From contig VDMD01000040.1 of the NCBI GenBank assembly GCA_007026445.1, positions 203,709 through 267,708 on the forward strand: DNA of 64,000 bases, given 5' to 3'. Position numbers and translations under genes: made by a program. The stretch's first letter is position 1; the number at the start of each line of letters is the position of its first letter. Shown in pieces: positions 35,023 through 46,811 of this stretch. Origin of the DNA: Schizophyllum amplum. Lineage: Eukaryota > Basidiomycota > Agaricomycetes > Agaricales > Schizophyllaceae. The notes under the pieces are model-generated. The model was not told the DNA's origin and searched no databases. It worked only from the letters and a program-made list of their open reading frames with translations.

Positions 35023-35886
35023 ATGAACCCCGAGGTGAGGCTAACCCAGCGTACTCTCGCTGCCTTGTTAACGTGGCGGCAGACCCTTTTCCCTGAGTTG
35101 CAGCTGTGCAGCGAGATGGGTTCCCATGCGCATGTCCTTTCCAGGACCTCCTCCAAGATCAGACGCTTGCTCATTGCTACGAATCCTCAACGCTGCTTGA
35201 TTGAACCCGCGCAGGAGGAGCTGCGACACCTCGCTCACTACGTGGCGCGCGTTCCCGAGGCTATCACCGCCTTTTACCAAGTCTTTCATGCCATACGTCT
35301 AGCCATTTTGGACAGATCCTGTACAGTCGATGTGGCCCTTTCCACCATACTTGACGAGTACGACATCTTCTGTTCAACTCTGGATGAGCTTCTGGTCCTC
35401 AAAGACACTACGATGCACGCTGTCGATGAGCTGGACAGAGCCGTTGTTCAACAGCTGTCCTACCCACCCATCATCCATTTCGTCGTCATGCGAATTCTGG
35501 GACCTAATTGGAGCGAGCGATCCATGGCTTTGGCCAGTATTCCCCCTCTACTCGATACGGCGCGCTCCCATGTACAGTCGATGGCAGCCCTAGTCAGCGA
35601 CCTGAAGGCTTGCTCGACTGTGCTGCACGATCGCTTCTCCATCGAGAAGTTGAACGAGATCAAAGACCTTCCGGAAGAGACTCGCACGCGGATAGACTCG
35701 TTCGTTATGAAGGCATCGGGTGATCTACCCAAATGGGCGCGCTACGTCGAGGGCGCAGCATTCGTTTTGCAAAACCTTGCACGTCCTCTTGGTTCTGTAA
35801 GCAGATCTATTATCAAATCAGCTGCAGCGGTCTCATTGTCTCACAGTGAAAGCTCTGTCGTGGGACGACTCCTTGTGGTCATGTAG
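35023..35886 (+). CDS. Unknown helical protein, intronless paralogue of the gene at 25.8 kb
   Basis: A single exon of 287 codons. The product is predominantly helical with no signal peptide. It aligns in two blocks with the product of 25826-26637 (SYPP[IV]IH... and L..I[RK][ED]LP[DE]E), with the same spacing, so the two are homologous. The C-terminal 40 residues (LGSVSRSIIKSAAAVSLSHS and on) are absent from the other copy. Having no intron where the paralogue has two could mean origin through reverse transcription, or simple intron loss. Function unknown. The 5' end could be an upstream exon, but the first ATG context is acceptable. Confidence 0.65.
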   Translation: MNPEVRLTQRTLAALLTWRQTLFPELQLCSEMGSHAHVLSRTSSKIRRLLIATNPQRCLIEPAQEELRHLAHYVARVPEAITAFYQVFHAIRLAILDRSCTVDVALSTILDEYDIFCSTLDELLVLKDTTMHAVDELDRAVVQQLSYPPIIHFVVMRILGPNWSERSMALASIPPLLDTARSHVQSMAALVSDLKACSTVLHDRFSIEKLNEIKDLPEETRTRIDSFVMKASGDLPKWARYVEGAAFVLQNLARPLGSVSRSIIKSAAAVSLSHSESSVVGRLLVVM

Positions 35887-36499
35887 CTGCGTATATCATG
35901 TCTACGTCGGCGACGATGGTGACTACAGATAAGCCTGGCCCAGTCATACAACTAGGACCCTCACTGTTAACATTATCCATGTGTTCTATTGCGATTATCT
36001 CTTGTGTTTGTATCCTGAACTCTGCGTAACCGGGCTGCATTTCGTTTCAAATGGTCGAGAAACGTGGTATGTGGCCTCCGCTGCGCTTAGCGATGTTTGT
36101 CTCGTGTTAGCACAGCATCCGCGGTTGGGCTTCTTTGGAGTGAATTTGGCAGGCCTCCGGAACGCCTTGTAGAAACATGTGGCACTTATCATTTAGGATC
36201 GGTGCTCGCTTATTTAAAATTCACAGCAGATATAGACTGAGAAACATGGGCAGGAGATGTCCGTAAATACACAAGATACAACAGACAGATTGTAGACATG
36301 ATGGCAGGTAATCGTAGTAGTATTCAAGTCGCAGTATCCAGGTATGTCAGACTTGAGACTGATCGGAGATCCTTCCCCGCCTGAACCCACTGCTTTCAGG
36401 ACTTACTTCAGTACCACCTTGGTGGCTCTTTCCCTGACGTATACTTGCATGAGATTGAGGGGGTGCCTGTTCAATCTCGCTCAATTCCGTTCGGAGATT
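35887..36499. other. Intergenic, convergent 3' flanks
   Basis: About 610 bp of moderately AT-rich sequence between two convergent genes. Nothing recognisable was found. Confidence 0.4.
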
Positions 36500-36870
36500 C
36501 TAGCGCATAAAAAGTACCTTTGAGGACTTTCGGACCCCTTGCGGTAGATCTGGGTGGGCAGATTGAAGCTCCCGGCGGGCGGTCCTGCACGCCATCTCGA
36601 CGGTGTCACCGTTGGGGGAGTTGATCTCATGTAATTTGAGCAATATCTCCGTAGACGGCAGACGCGACTCACATATTGATTGAAGGAGCGCAAGAAAAGC
36701 GCGATCTTCTGCTTGCTCACTCCGTCCAACGGTCCACGACCGCGTCTTGCGTGCAGCAAGTCCTCCACGACCTCGTGCAGCTCCAGGTAGGAATAGAGAA
36801 GAAGATAACTGCTTTTCTGCAGCTTCCCCGTCGTGCTAGATGCGGCTTGCACCACTCTAGGCGTACTCAT
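36500..36870 (-). CDS. Small unknown protein (107 aa)
   Basis: Two exons, 36870-36673 and 36625-36500, joined by a 47-nt intron with good sites, closing exactly in frame. The sequence is mostly helical (SYLLLYSYLELHEVVEDLLH, then KQKIALFLRSFNQY) and ends in a basic helix (MACRTARRELQSAHPD). No signal peptide, cysteine motif or known domain is visible. Nothing in the context suggests a role. It could be a subunit of a larger complex, but that is a guess. Confidence 0.55.
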
Positions 36871-37683
36871 GGGATCTGTACGCGCGGTCAGGAGGCGAGC
36901 TTGCGTCACACTGCGTATAAATCAAGCACAGACCATCCATCTTCCTTTGCATACCCTCCTTCACAGCGCTCAAGCATGCGCTAATGGTAAGCATAGCACC
37001 CGCACCCCCTGCCGCAGTGGTGAACGCAGTAGACCAGTCATCAGAGATTTCTTGGATTTCCGATCATGCATTGTGATGCCCCATAATAGCTGAAATGCGC
37101 CACAATTGCTGTAATATTGCCACCAGATTATGGGCCCTCTTATTATATATAACATGAGATTTATTGCCCTCCATAATTGCAGCAATATCTTGATCATATG
37201 CCAACCGACTTGCAATACTACGTACGAACGGCAGGAGACGACACGGCATGACCTTGAAGACCAGACATGACCGTGGACGAGCCGGGTGGTATCACTCTGG
37301 TATTGCTTTCGTCCTTATTCTTGTCCAGGACCAGATTCTTCGAACGACGAAAGCACCCGAGACGCGTGTAGTGGCAAATGGAATATATTCATGCTCTACA
37401 ATTAAAAAATACAGGGTCCTAAACAATACAGTAGACAGCCAACGCCTCGTCACTTGCCCTCCGGACACGACATGGACTCGAGAAATCGACGACCAGATCA
37501 TCTCAGGTCTTCTCACCGTCCAGACGGCTGGGCAGGCTTATTATGTGGAGTCAGTGTTGTGGTAGAGATGATGCGATCGGAGGTGGCTCACTGCGTCTGG
37601 TATAGTACCCTGATGGTACCACCAGCCCGGGCAGACACGTAAGCTCGGACGACGGCACCTGCAGGAAGGACGGGCTGTCAACA
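36871..37683. other. Intergenic, no gene recognised
   Basis: AT-rich in 37080-37210, including TTATTATATATAACATGAG. The open frames on both strands are short and lack domains. Confidence 0.4.
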
Positions 37684-37691
37684 CCTCACAC

Positions 37692-38549
37692 TAAGGCTCC
37701 AACCATATAAATTAATTACTATATATATACAGTTTTTACCGTATAGAATTACTCTCTATTTAGTGGTCTTGTTGTACTGGGTAACTATATAGTATACTAT
37801 ATGGTATACAGATGTCTATAATATTAGAGATGTTGCCCTTTGGTTGCCCTTCTCAGCTGAGATGCATAACGATGTATTAGAATTGAAGGAGCAGGTGTTG
37901 TTTTAGCATGTGAGAACACCCTAAGAGCACCTTCCTTTTTTGTGCACCCTGGCCTAGGTGCACGTAAAAGGCAACAGCTTGGACTTTGGGTCACATCACG
38001 CTGTTGCACAGCAAGTGCCGGGCCCTGCAGCCTTTCAAGCTGAGGCTGAAAATGAGACTGGAAATATGGATGGTGTGCATGAACTCAGAGACTTCAGAGC
38101 GTTGCTAAGTCCGTTGGCCTGCACGTACGCTGCACGTGCCGCTGATACAAAAATGGCTCTGATCACTTTGCTGCACCTTCTTTCTGACCCCCCATCACAG
38201 TGCACCGCAGATGGCAGCGGCGGCTTTCTGTCTGTATGCCTTGAACTTAGGCATCGCATCGTCACCATTGCCCTCCCCAAGTCCACCTCATACGTATGGC
38301 ACGCATAGTGGTACGCCAGCGGCCCGTAGGTCTTCTGCCGCATCTTTAGACAACCAACACAGAGCTGATCCGTAGGTTCTTCAAAGACTGGACAAGCAGC
38401 GCCAGCAATGCACCCGCGCTCATTGAGGATGAGTCCTCAAAATAATCTACTATATATACCGTATAATTACTATATATATACCATATACTTACTATATACC
38501 GTCTAATTACCCAAAGTTCTAGTAATTAGTTTATATGGTTGGAGCCTTA
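37692..38549. mobile_element. Non-autonomous hAT-like element (MITE) with 8-bp target duplication
   Basis: The element starts TAAGGCTCCAACCATATAAA and ends with the inverse complement of the same sequence. The 30-bp terminal inverted repeats differ at one base. The 8-bp duplication CCTCACAC flanks it exactly (37684-37691 and 38550-38557). An 8-bp duplication is typical of the hAT superfamily. Both subterminal regions are rich in TATATATAC/TACCGTATAA motifs. Inside is a GC-richer segment with a 116-codon open frame (37958-38308) of unknown nature. No transposase motif is visible, so movement would need a partner element. The near-perfect termini suggest recent insertion. Confidence 0.85.
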
Positions 38550-38557
38550 CCTCACAC

Positions 38558-39594
38558 GCGATGCTTCTATGCGTACCTGCTGATGCGGCGAACACGAAGG
38601 CGCTGTCCCACGTATCTGCGGGCGCTCGTCAGGATATGAAAGGACAGCGCAAAGAGCGACGCACCTCGCACTTCTGCCATGGACCCCTTCCTGCGCGACA
38701 CCGGAAACAACCTTGAGGTGCTCGATGACGACGACGAGCCCCGCGAGACGCGTCGCTAGACCCCTCCCCATCCTTCTCTGCCTCCTACGCCATGTTCGTC
38801 CTAGTCGCGCACGTCGTACTACGTCGCGCCTCTGTATTAGCTCCCCGCGTCGTACGACTCGGAGGATACTGTGCTTCTGCAGCTCCCTGACAACGAGACG
38901 AAAGGTAGAGGATAGTCGGGAATTACGCGTCCGGTAGCCCTCCGGCATGTGCGCGAGTACTTGCTACTCGAAGCGCGCACCGCGGCACACGTAAGGAAGG
39001 TGGGGGTTGCGAGCCAAGAGCGGTGGATCGTAAAAATCCGGGAAGTAACGCCGACTTGAGGGCCGGGCATTTTGACTTGTTTCAGACTTGTTCATTCGTG
39101 TGACGCCGCGACGCCTCGTGAACGCGAGCGCGCTGAATCGAGCCTTGCTCAAATGCTCCAGAGTCCAAGGTGGACCATGTACAAGAGCCTTACTACTTAT
39201 CAGATTTACAAAGTGACCTATCAGCGATGCATGAGTCTCGACGAGTGGTTTGGGCTTGCTTATTAAGACTCCGACAAGCCTGCCGCGGCAGTGACCTACC
39301 ACTGGCCTCCTACAATGGCAAACAATCTCCAGACTGGTACAATACGGCACGAGGTTGCCCAACGACTGCCACTCTGGGAAAAGCTTTACAAGAGCTTACC
39401 GGCTGCATATAGTCCGTTTGCGCTCAGGCAATGACTTATCATACCTTACCAGAATGGTGGCGTAGTACAAGGCGCTTACAACGGCTGATCAGACCGTGCC
39501 ATGATGGCGCATCATTGTGAGTGGTAAAAGGCTTTATCTCAAAATCCCGAAATCTCTGATGCAGTTCGATGCGTACGATCCTACAGCCACGGAA
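38558..39594. other. Intergenic, possible decayed coding sequence
   Basis: Plus-strand frames around 38850-39060 have protein-like stretches (…LRHVREYLLLEARTAAHV…) broken by stops, and the minus strand also has open frames. I could not assemble a gene or name a family. It may be a decayed gene or transposon body. Confidence 0.35.
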
Positions 39595-41053
39595 CTAACG
39601 AGGACGCCCGTATATATGTTGTCGATCCGCTTCCAAAGACCGGACATGAGTTTGCCTCGCAATGTCCTCGAAGCGCTGAAGTTCTGCAAGAGATAACAGC
39701 GTTAGAGGCAGGCAAAAAAAGTCTGGAGCAAACATACAGTACGGAGACCTTCAAGGCCGTCCAGCGTCAAAAAAACCTGCTCCATCATTCTTCGACACAG
39801 AACTTCTAAGGACTCTTCGGCTTGGCGAGTATCTACACTGATATATCAGGCAGAACCTCATAGCACAGTAGATATAGCTACCTTCCAGCACGACGCCACC
39901 GTTTTGGATGATGTCCTCAATCAGTACAATCTCGTCGACACCGTCCGCATCTGAGGCAGTTCGACGCTGGGATCCGGATACTTGCGTCGCCATATGCATA
40001 ATGGCCAGCATGAGGATCGTGGTGATGATGAACGATGGATTGTTCGGCGGCATGCTTGTAGCTGCAGGGCCGGCAGGCTGTAAGGAGGCTGTTGATCGAT
40101 GACAGAGTATTCTCAGCGGCTGAGAACATGTCGACAACGAAGACGTACCGCGACCACGCCTAGCTGCATTCGTCGCCGCGGCTATGCTGATTCGACGCCT
40201 ACTTTGCGAAACAACTGTCCCCACTGAGTTCTGACTGGCGCCTGGGAGTGCTACGTGAGAGGAAGCCAGATATGGGGGCTGCTACCTGACTTGCCTTCTG
40301 CTACTTCAGGACGCTGGGGAAATACATGTCTTGAGGCGGCACTTCGTGACGCCAGCCTCTTCAGCGCTCTGAGGACAAGCTTGGCATCCTCCTCCGCATG
40401 CGCAATATCCGAGAACCAGTCACCCCACTCAGTTAGAAGCATCACCACGCTGTTGAACAGTCGTACGTTAGTTACATTCAATTAGAATAATGAAGCGACG
40501 CACTCGTTCGTTTCGTTGAGCTTATATTGCCGCGCAATATCCGAAAATGCGGCCATGTCGCTGTTGAACTCGCGACTAACATTGAAGTTGCCACCCACGA
40601 CCTCCATCGCAAGGCCGAAGAGAATCTGACGAAGGAAATCACAGACTTCTCTGTTCGATTCAGCAGCGACTCGCGTGAGATAAGTCGAGCTGAAGTTGGG
40701 GACGCCAGCTAGCGTGAGCTCATCGGTGTCAGCGCAGAGATTGTTCGTGGCATCTGTCTGCAGTACTCTGGCGAGAGTTTGAGTAGGATGAAGCTCCGCC
40801 GCAGACGGATTGACGGCTTGAACAGGCGATGCCTATCAAATGCCCGGTATGTAAGAATTATGCTTCAAGCATAAGGAAGACCGAGCCGTCTTACATATTG
40901 GCCCGAGGCTGGCGCCTGCTGCACCGGTTCCTGCATGGTATAGGCGAGGTCCGGCTGAGTCGCACTGGCATACGCATACGAGGTTTGAGATGCCAGATTG
41001 TCCGGCAATGTTTGTCGACGGTTGCGAACGTTGTTGCCGGACTGATGAAGCAT
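39595..41053 (-). CDS. Unknown protein with a C-terminal hydrophobic segment
   Basis: Seven exons (41053-40905, 40832-40504, 40449-40286, 40250-40149, 40119-39882, 39805-39743, 39683-39595) sum to exactly 377 codons plus stop, strong support for the model. The middle is helical (…LTRVAAESNREVCDFLRQIL…, …VVMLLTEWGDWFSDIAHAEE…). Exon 5 encodes one hydrophobic segment, SFIITTILMLAIMHMATQV, a likely membrane helix, followed by an acidic stretch and a helical tail. No known domain is recognised. The start codon falls at the edge of an inverted repeat (41051) shared with 42897, so the promoter may have been altered by a transposon. Exon 6/7 borders have an alternative phase. Confidence 0.6.
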
Positions 41054-42897
41054 CACGAAAATCCCCGGACGCGGACGTGCGATTGTAAGCGCTTGCAGTC
41101 CCACGCTTTCGGTTGCAAGCTACGTTATCGCATCAGTTCGTATGTATGCGTATGTGTGTAGATAGCGTCAGATTTTGCAAGGCCAGCATGCCACATGTAT
41201 ACCGCTTGTATGCCGCTTGTGAGCGCATGTGAGCGCTTTTCGTGCAAAAACAACGGGCAAGACTGCTCCTCACATTTGATGACTGTTCACCTTAATTGCA
41301 ATGCATAGCGGGGATACAATAATTGCCACTGCTGAATAGTGCTTATACGGGGACGGATGCCACTGGTAAGAACAAGGACAGTAACTCATATTGCACGACT
41401 ATGCTACAGCTACACTACAGCTACACATACACTGAACCTACGCATCACCGGCCACACGCAGACGAGATGTACAATTACCTGACTACCTCCTCGCACCGAC
41501 TAATTATCTTCAGAAGATAGAGGGCTCAGAGCTGGAGGGAGGGGGATGGATGTCTGCAATGGCATTAGCGAGGTGGACATATGGTGATGAGTGTACCCAC
41601 CTCGGCACACAGCGAGACGACGACTGAACGATGGTGAGCAACTACATAGAGCATTAGCAGATAGGTCACGCAGGAGAGTACGGGCAACTCACATAACATA
41701 TCATCGAACGGGGAAGCCCTGCCTCGCCGCGCTTACACGCGATCACTGACAAACGTGAGCGGTCAAGCAAGGAAGCCGTTGATGAGCCTGTCACTCACCG
41801 AGTTGAGAGTGTGGGCCACAAGTGGCGATGTGTTGGGGGAGGGGGGTCAAGGCAACGAGATCCGCACCGCGCGACTTGTGGTCGTGGCACGATCTAGATG
41901 ACTTATCAGAAGAGCGGGCAATTCACGGAGCACGAAAGGCTTACATCGCTGTCCGGGCGAGACTCGGCTTGAGCGAACGCTTGCGCTGCGAGTTGCGCTG
42001 TCGTGCATTGAAGCCGCCCTCGCCCTGGGTGTTCAGCGAGGGGGAGGGGAGGATAAGGGCGGCGAGTGACGTACGAGGCGAGACGGGGTCGACAGTGTCT
42101 TCGTCGTCCGGGTGTTCAGTTCGAGAGCGATCAGTCCACAGTCTAAAGAGGGCTGCGGGTGACACGCACTGTCCCAGCTTGCAGGCGGGAATTACATGCC
42201 TGCCGGTGCCGTGAACTTCGCTCAACATGTCCGAGCTGCCTTCAACGCGGCTGCCGCTGGCAAGGGCCGTTCTTCGCAGAAGCGACCATTTCTCGACGGT
42301 AGAGTGACGGTCCAATCCCAGAGAGGCCACAGGTAATCGACAAAGGTGGGGGGAAGCAACGAACGAAAATGATGCGACGCGACCGTTTTGAATGTCCGCC
42401 CACCTTTGTACGTGCTTGTTTGTCAACAAGAGGGTCCACGTGATCAATAAGACGCGTCGTCAACGCGTCATGCGGCGGGCTGCTGCGCCGTGCGTTGCCC
42501 GCGCGCGCGCACCTGCCAGTGCACGTACTGACGCGGCATGTCCCGTCCACTGCTGCCTAAACGCAACGCAGGACCATAACTCGATGTCATGGATGTCGCG
42601 CTAGCTGTGACGCTGAAGCAGTACCCTGAGGGTTACAGTACTTAGTAATTAGTAAGGAGTCCCTAGTGGTACTACTAGTAGTAGCGGCCTAAGTCCTACG
42701 CTGGTCCTACGCCTTGTTAGGGGTAGGCAATCAGTGCACAATCGCATGGAAGCTCATGCTGGCATGGCGTGGGGTTGCCAGCCGATTGCAAGCGATTTCG
42801 TGGAATTGGAAGCCGCCCCGTCGCCGGCGTGGGATTGCAATCGCCGTTTTCGGTTACAATCACATTCGAGCGTTCCGGGATTTTCGTGATGAGGGCA
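41054..42897. mobile_element. Possible DNA transposon remnant between inverted repeats
   Basis: The sequence CATCACGAAAATCCC...GCG...ATTGTAA...TTGCA.TCCCACGC at 41051-41106 reappears inverted at 42834-42897, with scattered mismatches and one 8-nt gap. The interior (about 1.8 kb) has no recognisable transposase. No convincing target duplication was found. Alternatively, these are two separate small repeats. Confidence 0.4.
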
Positions 42898-43196
42898 GCA
42901 GACGGATTGTAGGAAGCCATAAGAGACCTTCGTCAGTACGCGAAGGCGACACCTCTCAGTGAGCTCGAGCGGTTGGTTGGAAGCATGCAGATACTCACCT
43001 GGTATATAAGACCTGCAACAAGCGCGCGCCAATCGTGTGGCCCTTGTCGGCCAGACGCTGAGCTCCTTATGTTGTGTACACGCCGCATGGTGAGTAGACG
43101 CCCCTTGCGAGTCAGCGGAACCGCGCAGCTACCTGCCGCTCCCCACGTTCTGGGAACGAGCCCGTTGAGTGATATGAAAAGACACGAAGAAGGACA
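42898..43196. other. Spacer, no gene recognised
   Basis: Nothing recognisable between the inverted repeat end and the next element. Confidence 0.4.
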
Positions 43197-43202
43197 TACG
43201 AG

Positions 43203-44096
43203 TATGGGCGGTATAGTGTGCAAAAACCTCTGGCGAGGTATTGCAACACTTAGTACTGTCCAGCGTTCGCATATTTCGACGCATCACGCAATTCTTCCTC
43301 TAGGCTTATTTCGACACTCTCTTCTCGAGCTTTGCTCTAGACCTACGTGGCGAGAACCTGACCGATTCCCTAGGCCAGGACGATGGCTGAGGCATATGGG
43401 AAGCAAGTTGAGCTCAACTGACCGTGGGAGTTCAACAGAATTTGGTGGTAAGCGCTACGTCAATCTGTGAGAAGAGACTGACCCGTGAGACTAGGTAAGC
43501 GCCAGCGCTTACCGCATGCGCCTTACTGTGGCCACGGCACTTCAAATGAGCAAATCCGCCCTCCTGTATGTTTGACGATCAATCCTTTTGTGCTGCCCGA
43601 GTTGTTATCAGATGACAGGCGATAGTCAGGGAGGTAGCGCCTCTTTTACCCTCGTCACGCAACCCGAATTATATTATATATACATTACCATCTCACACCT
43701 ACCTATGCCCTCACCCATTCCATGTCAGCCCAGCTTCCCCGTATCCGCCAGTCTCCTCCATCCCACATGCATGACGAAGGGCGCGTCGTCCTTCATTCGG
43801 TAACACGCGCGCCCGCCTTCCTCACGCGCTTTCCCGCCTGACCGGCCCTAACCACCTCGCCACGCCCCTGCTCGCCCCTTCCCTGCCTCCCCTCCTCCCC
43901 TTGATAACATCCTCCGGACGGAACGGACAGGGCACACAAGTAACGTGATGTGCACATGGACTCACGTTGATGTGCCCTCCAGCGTCGTTTTCAAGAACTC
44001 GTTAGCTTCGTGCGTCGTTCCACCATCCAAAACCGGGAGGCGCTGACTATCCTCGAAAGAGGTTTTTGCACAGCATACCGCCCATATACGAGTGTC
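43203..44096 (+). mobile_element. Inverted-repeat element, copy 1 (894 bp), 6-bp target duplication
   Basis: The termini are inverted repeats of about 36 bp starting TATGGGCGGTATAGTGTGCA and continuing AAAACCTCT..CGAGG, with four mismatches. The hexamer TACGAG is duplicated on both sides (43197-43202 and 44097-44102). The interior has a conserved hairpin (GGTAAGCG-CCAG-CGCTTACC at about 43493) and a pyrimidine-rich part, but no transposase. It is homologous over its full length to copy 2, which lies inverted 250 bp away. This makes it a non-autonomous DNA element by structure. Confidence 0.85.
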
Positions 44097-44102
44097 AAAG
44101 AA

Positions 44103-44342
44103 GTACATAGAACGACTCACGAGAGGCGAAGGCCACACACCGAGGAGGCGCCAAACGGCACGCGACATGCGCATGTCCGATATATGCTACTGTAGAGAGC
44201 TGTGTCTCAAGCGCGCGTCAGTCTTCGAAAGGAGACCACGAAGCGGGCGCCTGGCAGGAGGTAGGCGACATACCTCCAGTCGTCATCACGTTGCGCCGGA
44301 GATGAATTGAGATGTATGCTCTTAGACGCACGGTTCTGGGCG
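44103..44342. other. Host spacer between the two inverted-repeat elements
   Basis: 240 bp unrelated to either element. No gene seen. Confidence 0.5.
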
Positions 44343-44348
44343 TGTTTG

Positions 44349-45179
44349 TATGGGCGGTATACTGTGCAAAAACCTCTAGGGAGGATAATCAGCGCTTGTC
44401 GGGTTTCGGTCGATGAAACGACGCACGAGGTCAACGAGCTCTTCAAAACGACGCTTGAAAGACCATCGACGTAGGTACATGAGCAGATCACGTTACTCGT
44501 GTCCACTGCGCTGTCAGTGTCCCGTCCGCGGGTTGATTGCAAGGGAGGAGGCAAGGCAGGGCAAAGACAAGGCGAGGTTTTCGGGCGGGAGAGCACGCGA
44601 GGAAGGCGGGCGTGCGTGCCGCCGAGTGAAGGAGGACACGCCCATCGTCCATGTATGCGGGAAGGAGGAGACTGGAGTACACGGGGACAACGGGCAGAAT
44701 TGGAATGGGTGGCATGGGTTAGGTGTGAGATGGCATATGATTCGAGTTGCGTGGCGGGCGTAAAAGAAGCGCTACCTCCCTGACTAATGTCTGTCATCTG
44801 AGAGAGGCTCGGGCAGCACAAGATAGAGTATAAGGTATGGATCGTGCAACATACAGGAGGGCGGGGTTGCTCGTATGAAGTGTCGTGACCACGGTCTGCG
44901 ACAAGGCGGTAAGCGCCGGGCGCTTGTCACCAAATTCGAACTCCGACGGTCAGTTTGATCCGGCCCGCGCACGCGTGAGCTCAACTTGCTCCCCGTATGC
45001 CTCATCCATCGCCCTGGCCTAGGGCATCGGGCACGTCTTCGCTACATAGGTATAGAGCAAATCTCGAGAAGAGAACATCGAAATGAGCCTGGAGGAAGAA
45101 ATGCGTCGTAAGATGCGGATGATGGACAGCAAGTGTCGCAATACCTCGCTAGAGGTTTTTGCACACTATACCGCCCATA
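44349..45179 (-). mobile_element. Inverted-repeat element, copy 2 (831 bp), 6-bp target duplication
   Basis: Same family as copy 1, in reverse orientation. Its 36-bp terminal repeats differ at only two or three positions. The hexamer TGTTTG flanks it (44343-44348 and 45180-45185). The two copies have different target hexamers, so they inserted independently; they are not halves of one palindromic element. The internal hairpin (AAGCGCCCGGCGCTT, about 44916) is conserved. No open frame of transposase size. Confidence 0.85.
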
Positions 45180-45185
45180 TGTTTG

Positions 45186-46811
45186 TGTAGGGCAAGGTAC
45201 GGACATAGCGGTAGCGGCACACTTCCCGGACTCGTGTAAAGGATGCTGCCACAGTCAAACGAGCCTGACAGCATTATCAAGCATAAGAGCCAATACAAAG
45301 TGGGCCGTCTGTATGAGACCGCCAATTCGGTGTAGCTCTGACCTGTCACTACTACGGATGGAAAATACGTTCAACGAACGATGACTCACCGCTGAGAATG
45401 GCGCTACCCGATTCATAAAGAGCGCCGCGTTCTGAGATAGTATACGCACCTTCTGGCCGAAGGCTATAATTGAAGGATCAGTCCTGTGACTGGTTTGTGG
45501 GTCCTCCGCTGGTCCTCCGCAGCTTTGTTGGTGGTTTGGCGCTGTCAGAAAAACACGCGGACAAGGATGGCGGACACGAGTGACGGAGAAATTGGGCCAC
45601 ACAAGAGATCCGAGGAGCACGATCGCGGGTGAGAGCTCACTAGAGGAGCTTTCTGGCGTCATTAGGTTCAGCGTTGACCGGCCATCATCGCAAGCCAGCC
45701 ATGCGTCGGCCCGCACAACATATGTCAGATGCTCTCTCGAGCTTAGGTTCACCGCAATTTCACGGCAATAAGGTTGGCTTTTGAAGCTGCTCAGGCCAAA
45801 CGAAGAGCGTATAAAGCTGCCGTGCTGCGTTGTGTATACGACTAGCTGATGGAGGTGTGGCACAACAGTGAGAAGCAAAGAGATCGACATTCCGGATCGA
45901 GTTCTGAACCGTGCGAACTCGGACCGTCATCCGCGGCCGGCCCTCAAGCGTTGCCCGACTTGGGTATATGTACAAGTACTCACTCTTGTCTGGTTAGCGC
46001 TCACGCTCGTGCTCGACTCTGGCCGCTTCCTGTGCCAGAACAATAACACAATGCTAACTTAGACTACGAGAACTCACATTGAAGGGGCACGAATTCGAGA
46101 GAATTAGCAGTCCGAATCCGATAAAATGAATGACACTACAGGTACTACTGATACATTCCGTACACCCACACAAGCTTATATACCAGCTGTGTACGTACTG
46201 GAAAACAACATTGCGTCGCCGGGAACCCTAGAGTAGAGGATGAATGTGAAAGATAGACAGTGCGGCAGAGGTGATTATATGAGGATTGGCGGCGAGGATT
46301 GACGTAGATGGAACGTGTGGAGGATGGGATGGCGCTACTGCATCACCATGGCGCGGGTAAGTAGATAGGTCGGTAAATTGATAGGTGGGTGGTAGTCGGT
46401 GGGTGGGAATCGGTGAAAAGGGCGCGAGAGCGACGGTTTTCTGGTGTGATGATAGAGCCGGACGAGCAGAGTGGTGATGGCGGTCACCACTTCGCCATAT
46501 ACGCGGGCCGAGAGAGGCTGGTGTGGGCGGATGGAGGCAGAGTTATGGTGTCGACTGTTCTTTGGGATGGCGAACGGCCTATCTGCATACAAGTCAGCCA
46601 ATGGTCATCGCGAAGAGGAGCAACATATCAAGGGCGACTATAAGGACAAAGACACCTCCCATCGATGATCACAACGATGAGGAAAAAAAACAAGATGAGG
46701 GGATGCCACTCACACCACGCGTCAACGGTGCGTTGCTGGCATAGCTCTCCGGTGAGCGCATTGAATACATGCTCTACGACCCCGTCAGCCTTACCTCCCG
46801 CGCCCTCCCTC
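45186..46811. other. Intergenic, unresolved coding traces
   Basis: The minus strand has an open frame at 45890-45255 with some protein-like character (LLLTVVPHLHQLVVYTTQHG) but no recognisable domain or clear splice pattern. 46000-46640 holds only short frames. The region may contain a diverged small gene. Confidence 0.3.

Noticed and set aside
37692..38549. Tc1/mariner assignment from a TA at the element ends
   Set aside because: The flanking 8-bp direct duplication lies outside the TAAGG terminus, which fits hAT, not a TA-only duplication.
43203..45179. The two inverted elements as halves of one large palindromic transposon
   Set aside because: Each copy has its own pair of terminal repeats and its own, different, target duplication.
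43203..45179. A conserved MGGIVCKNL peptide as a small gene family
   Set aside because: The shared peptide is simply the translation of the terminal inverted repeat of the elements.
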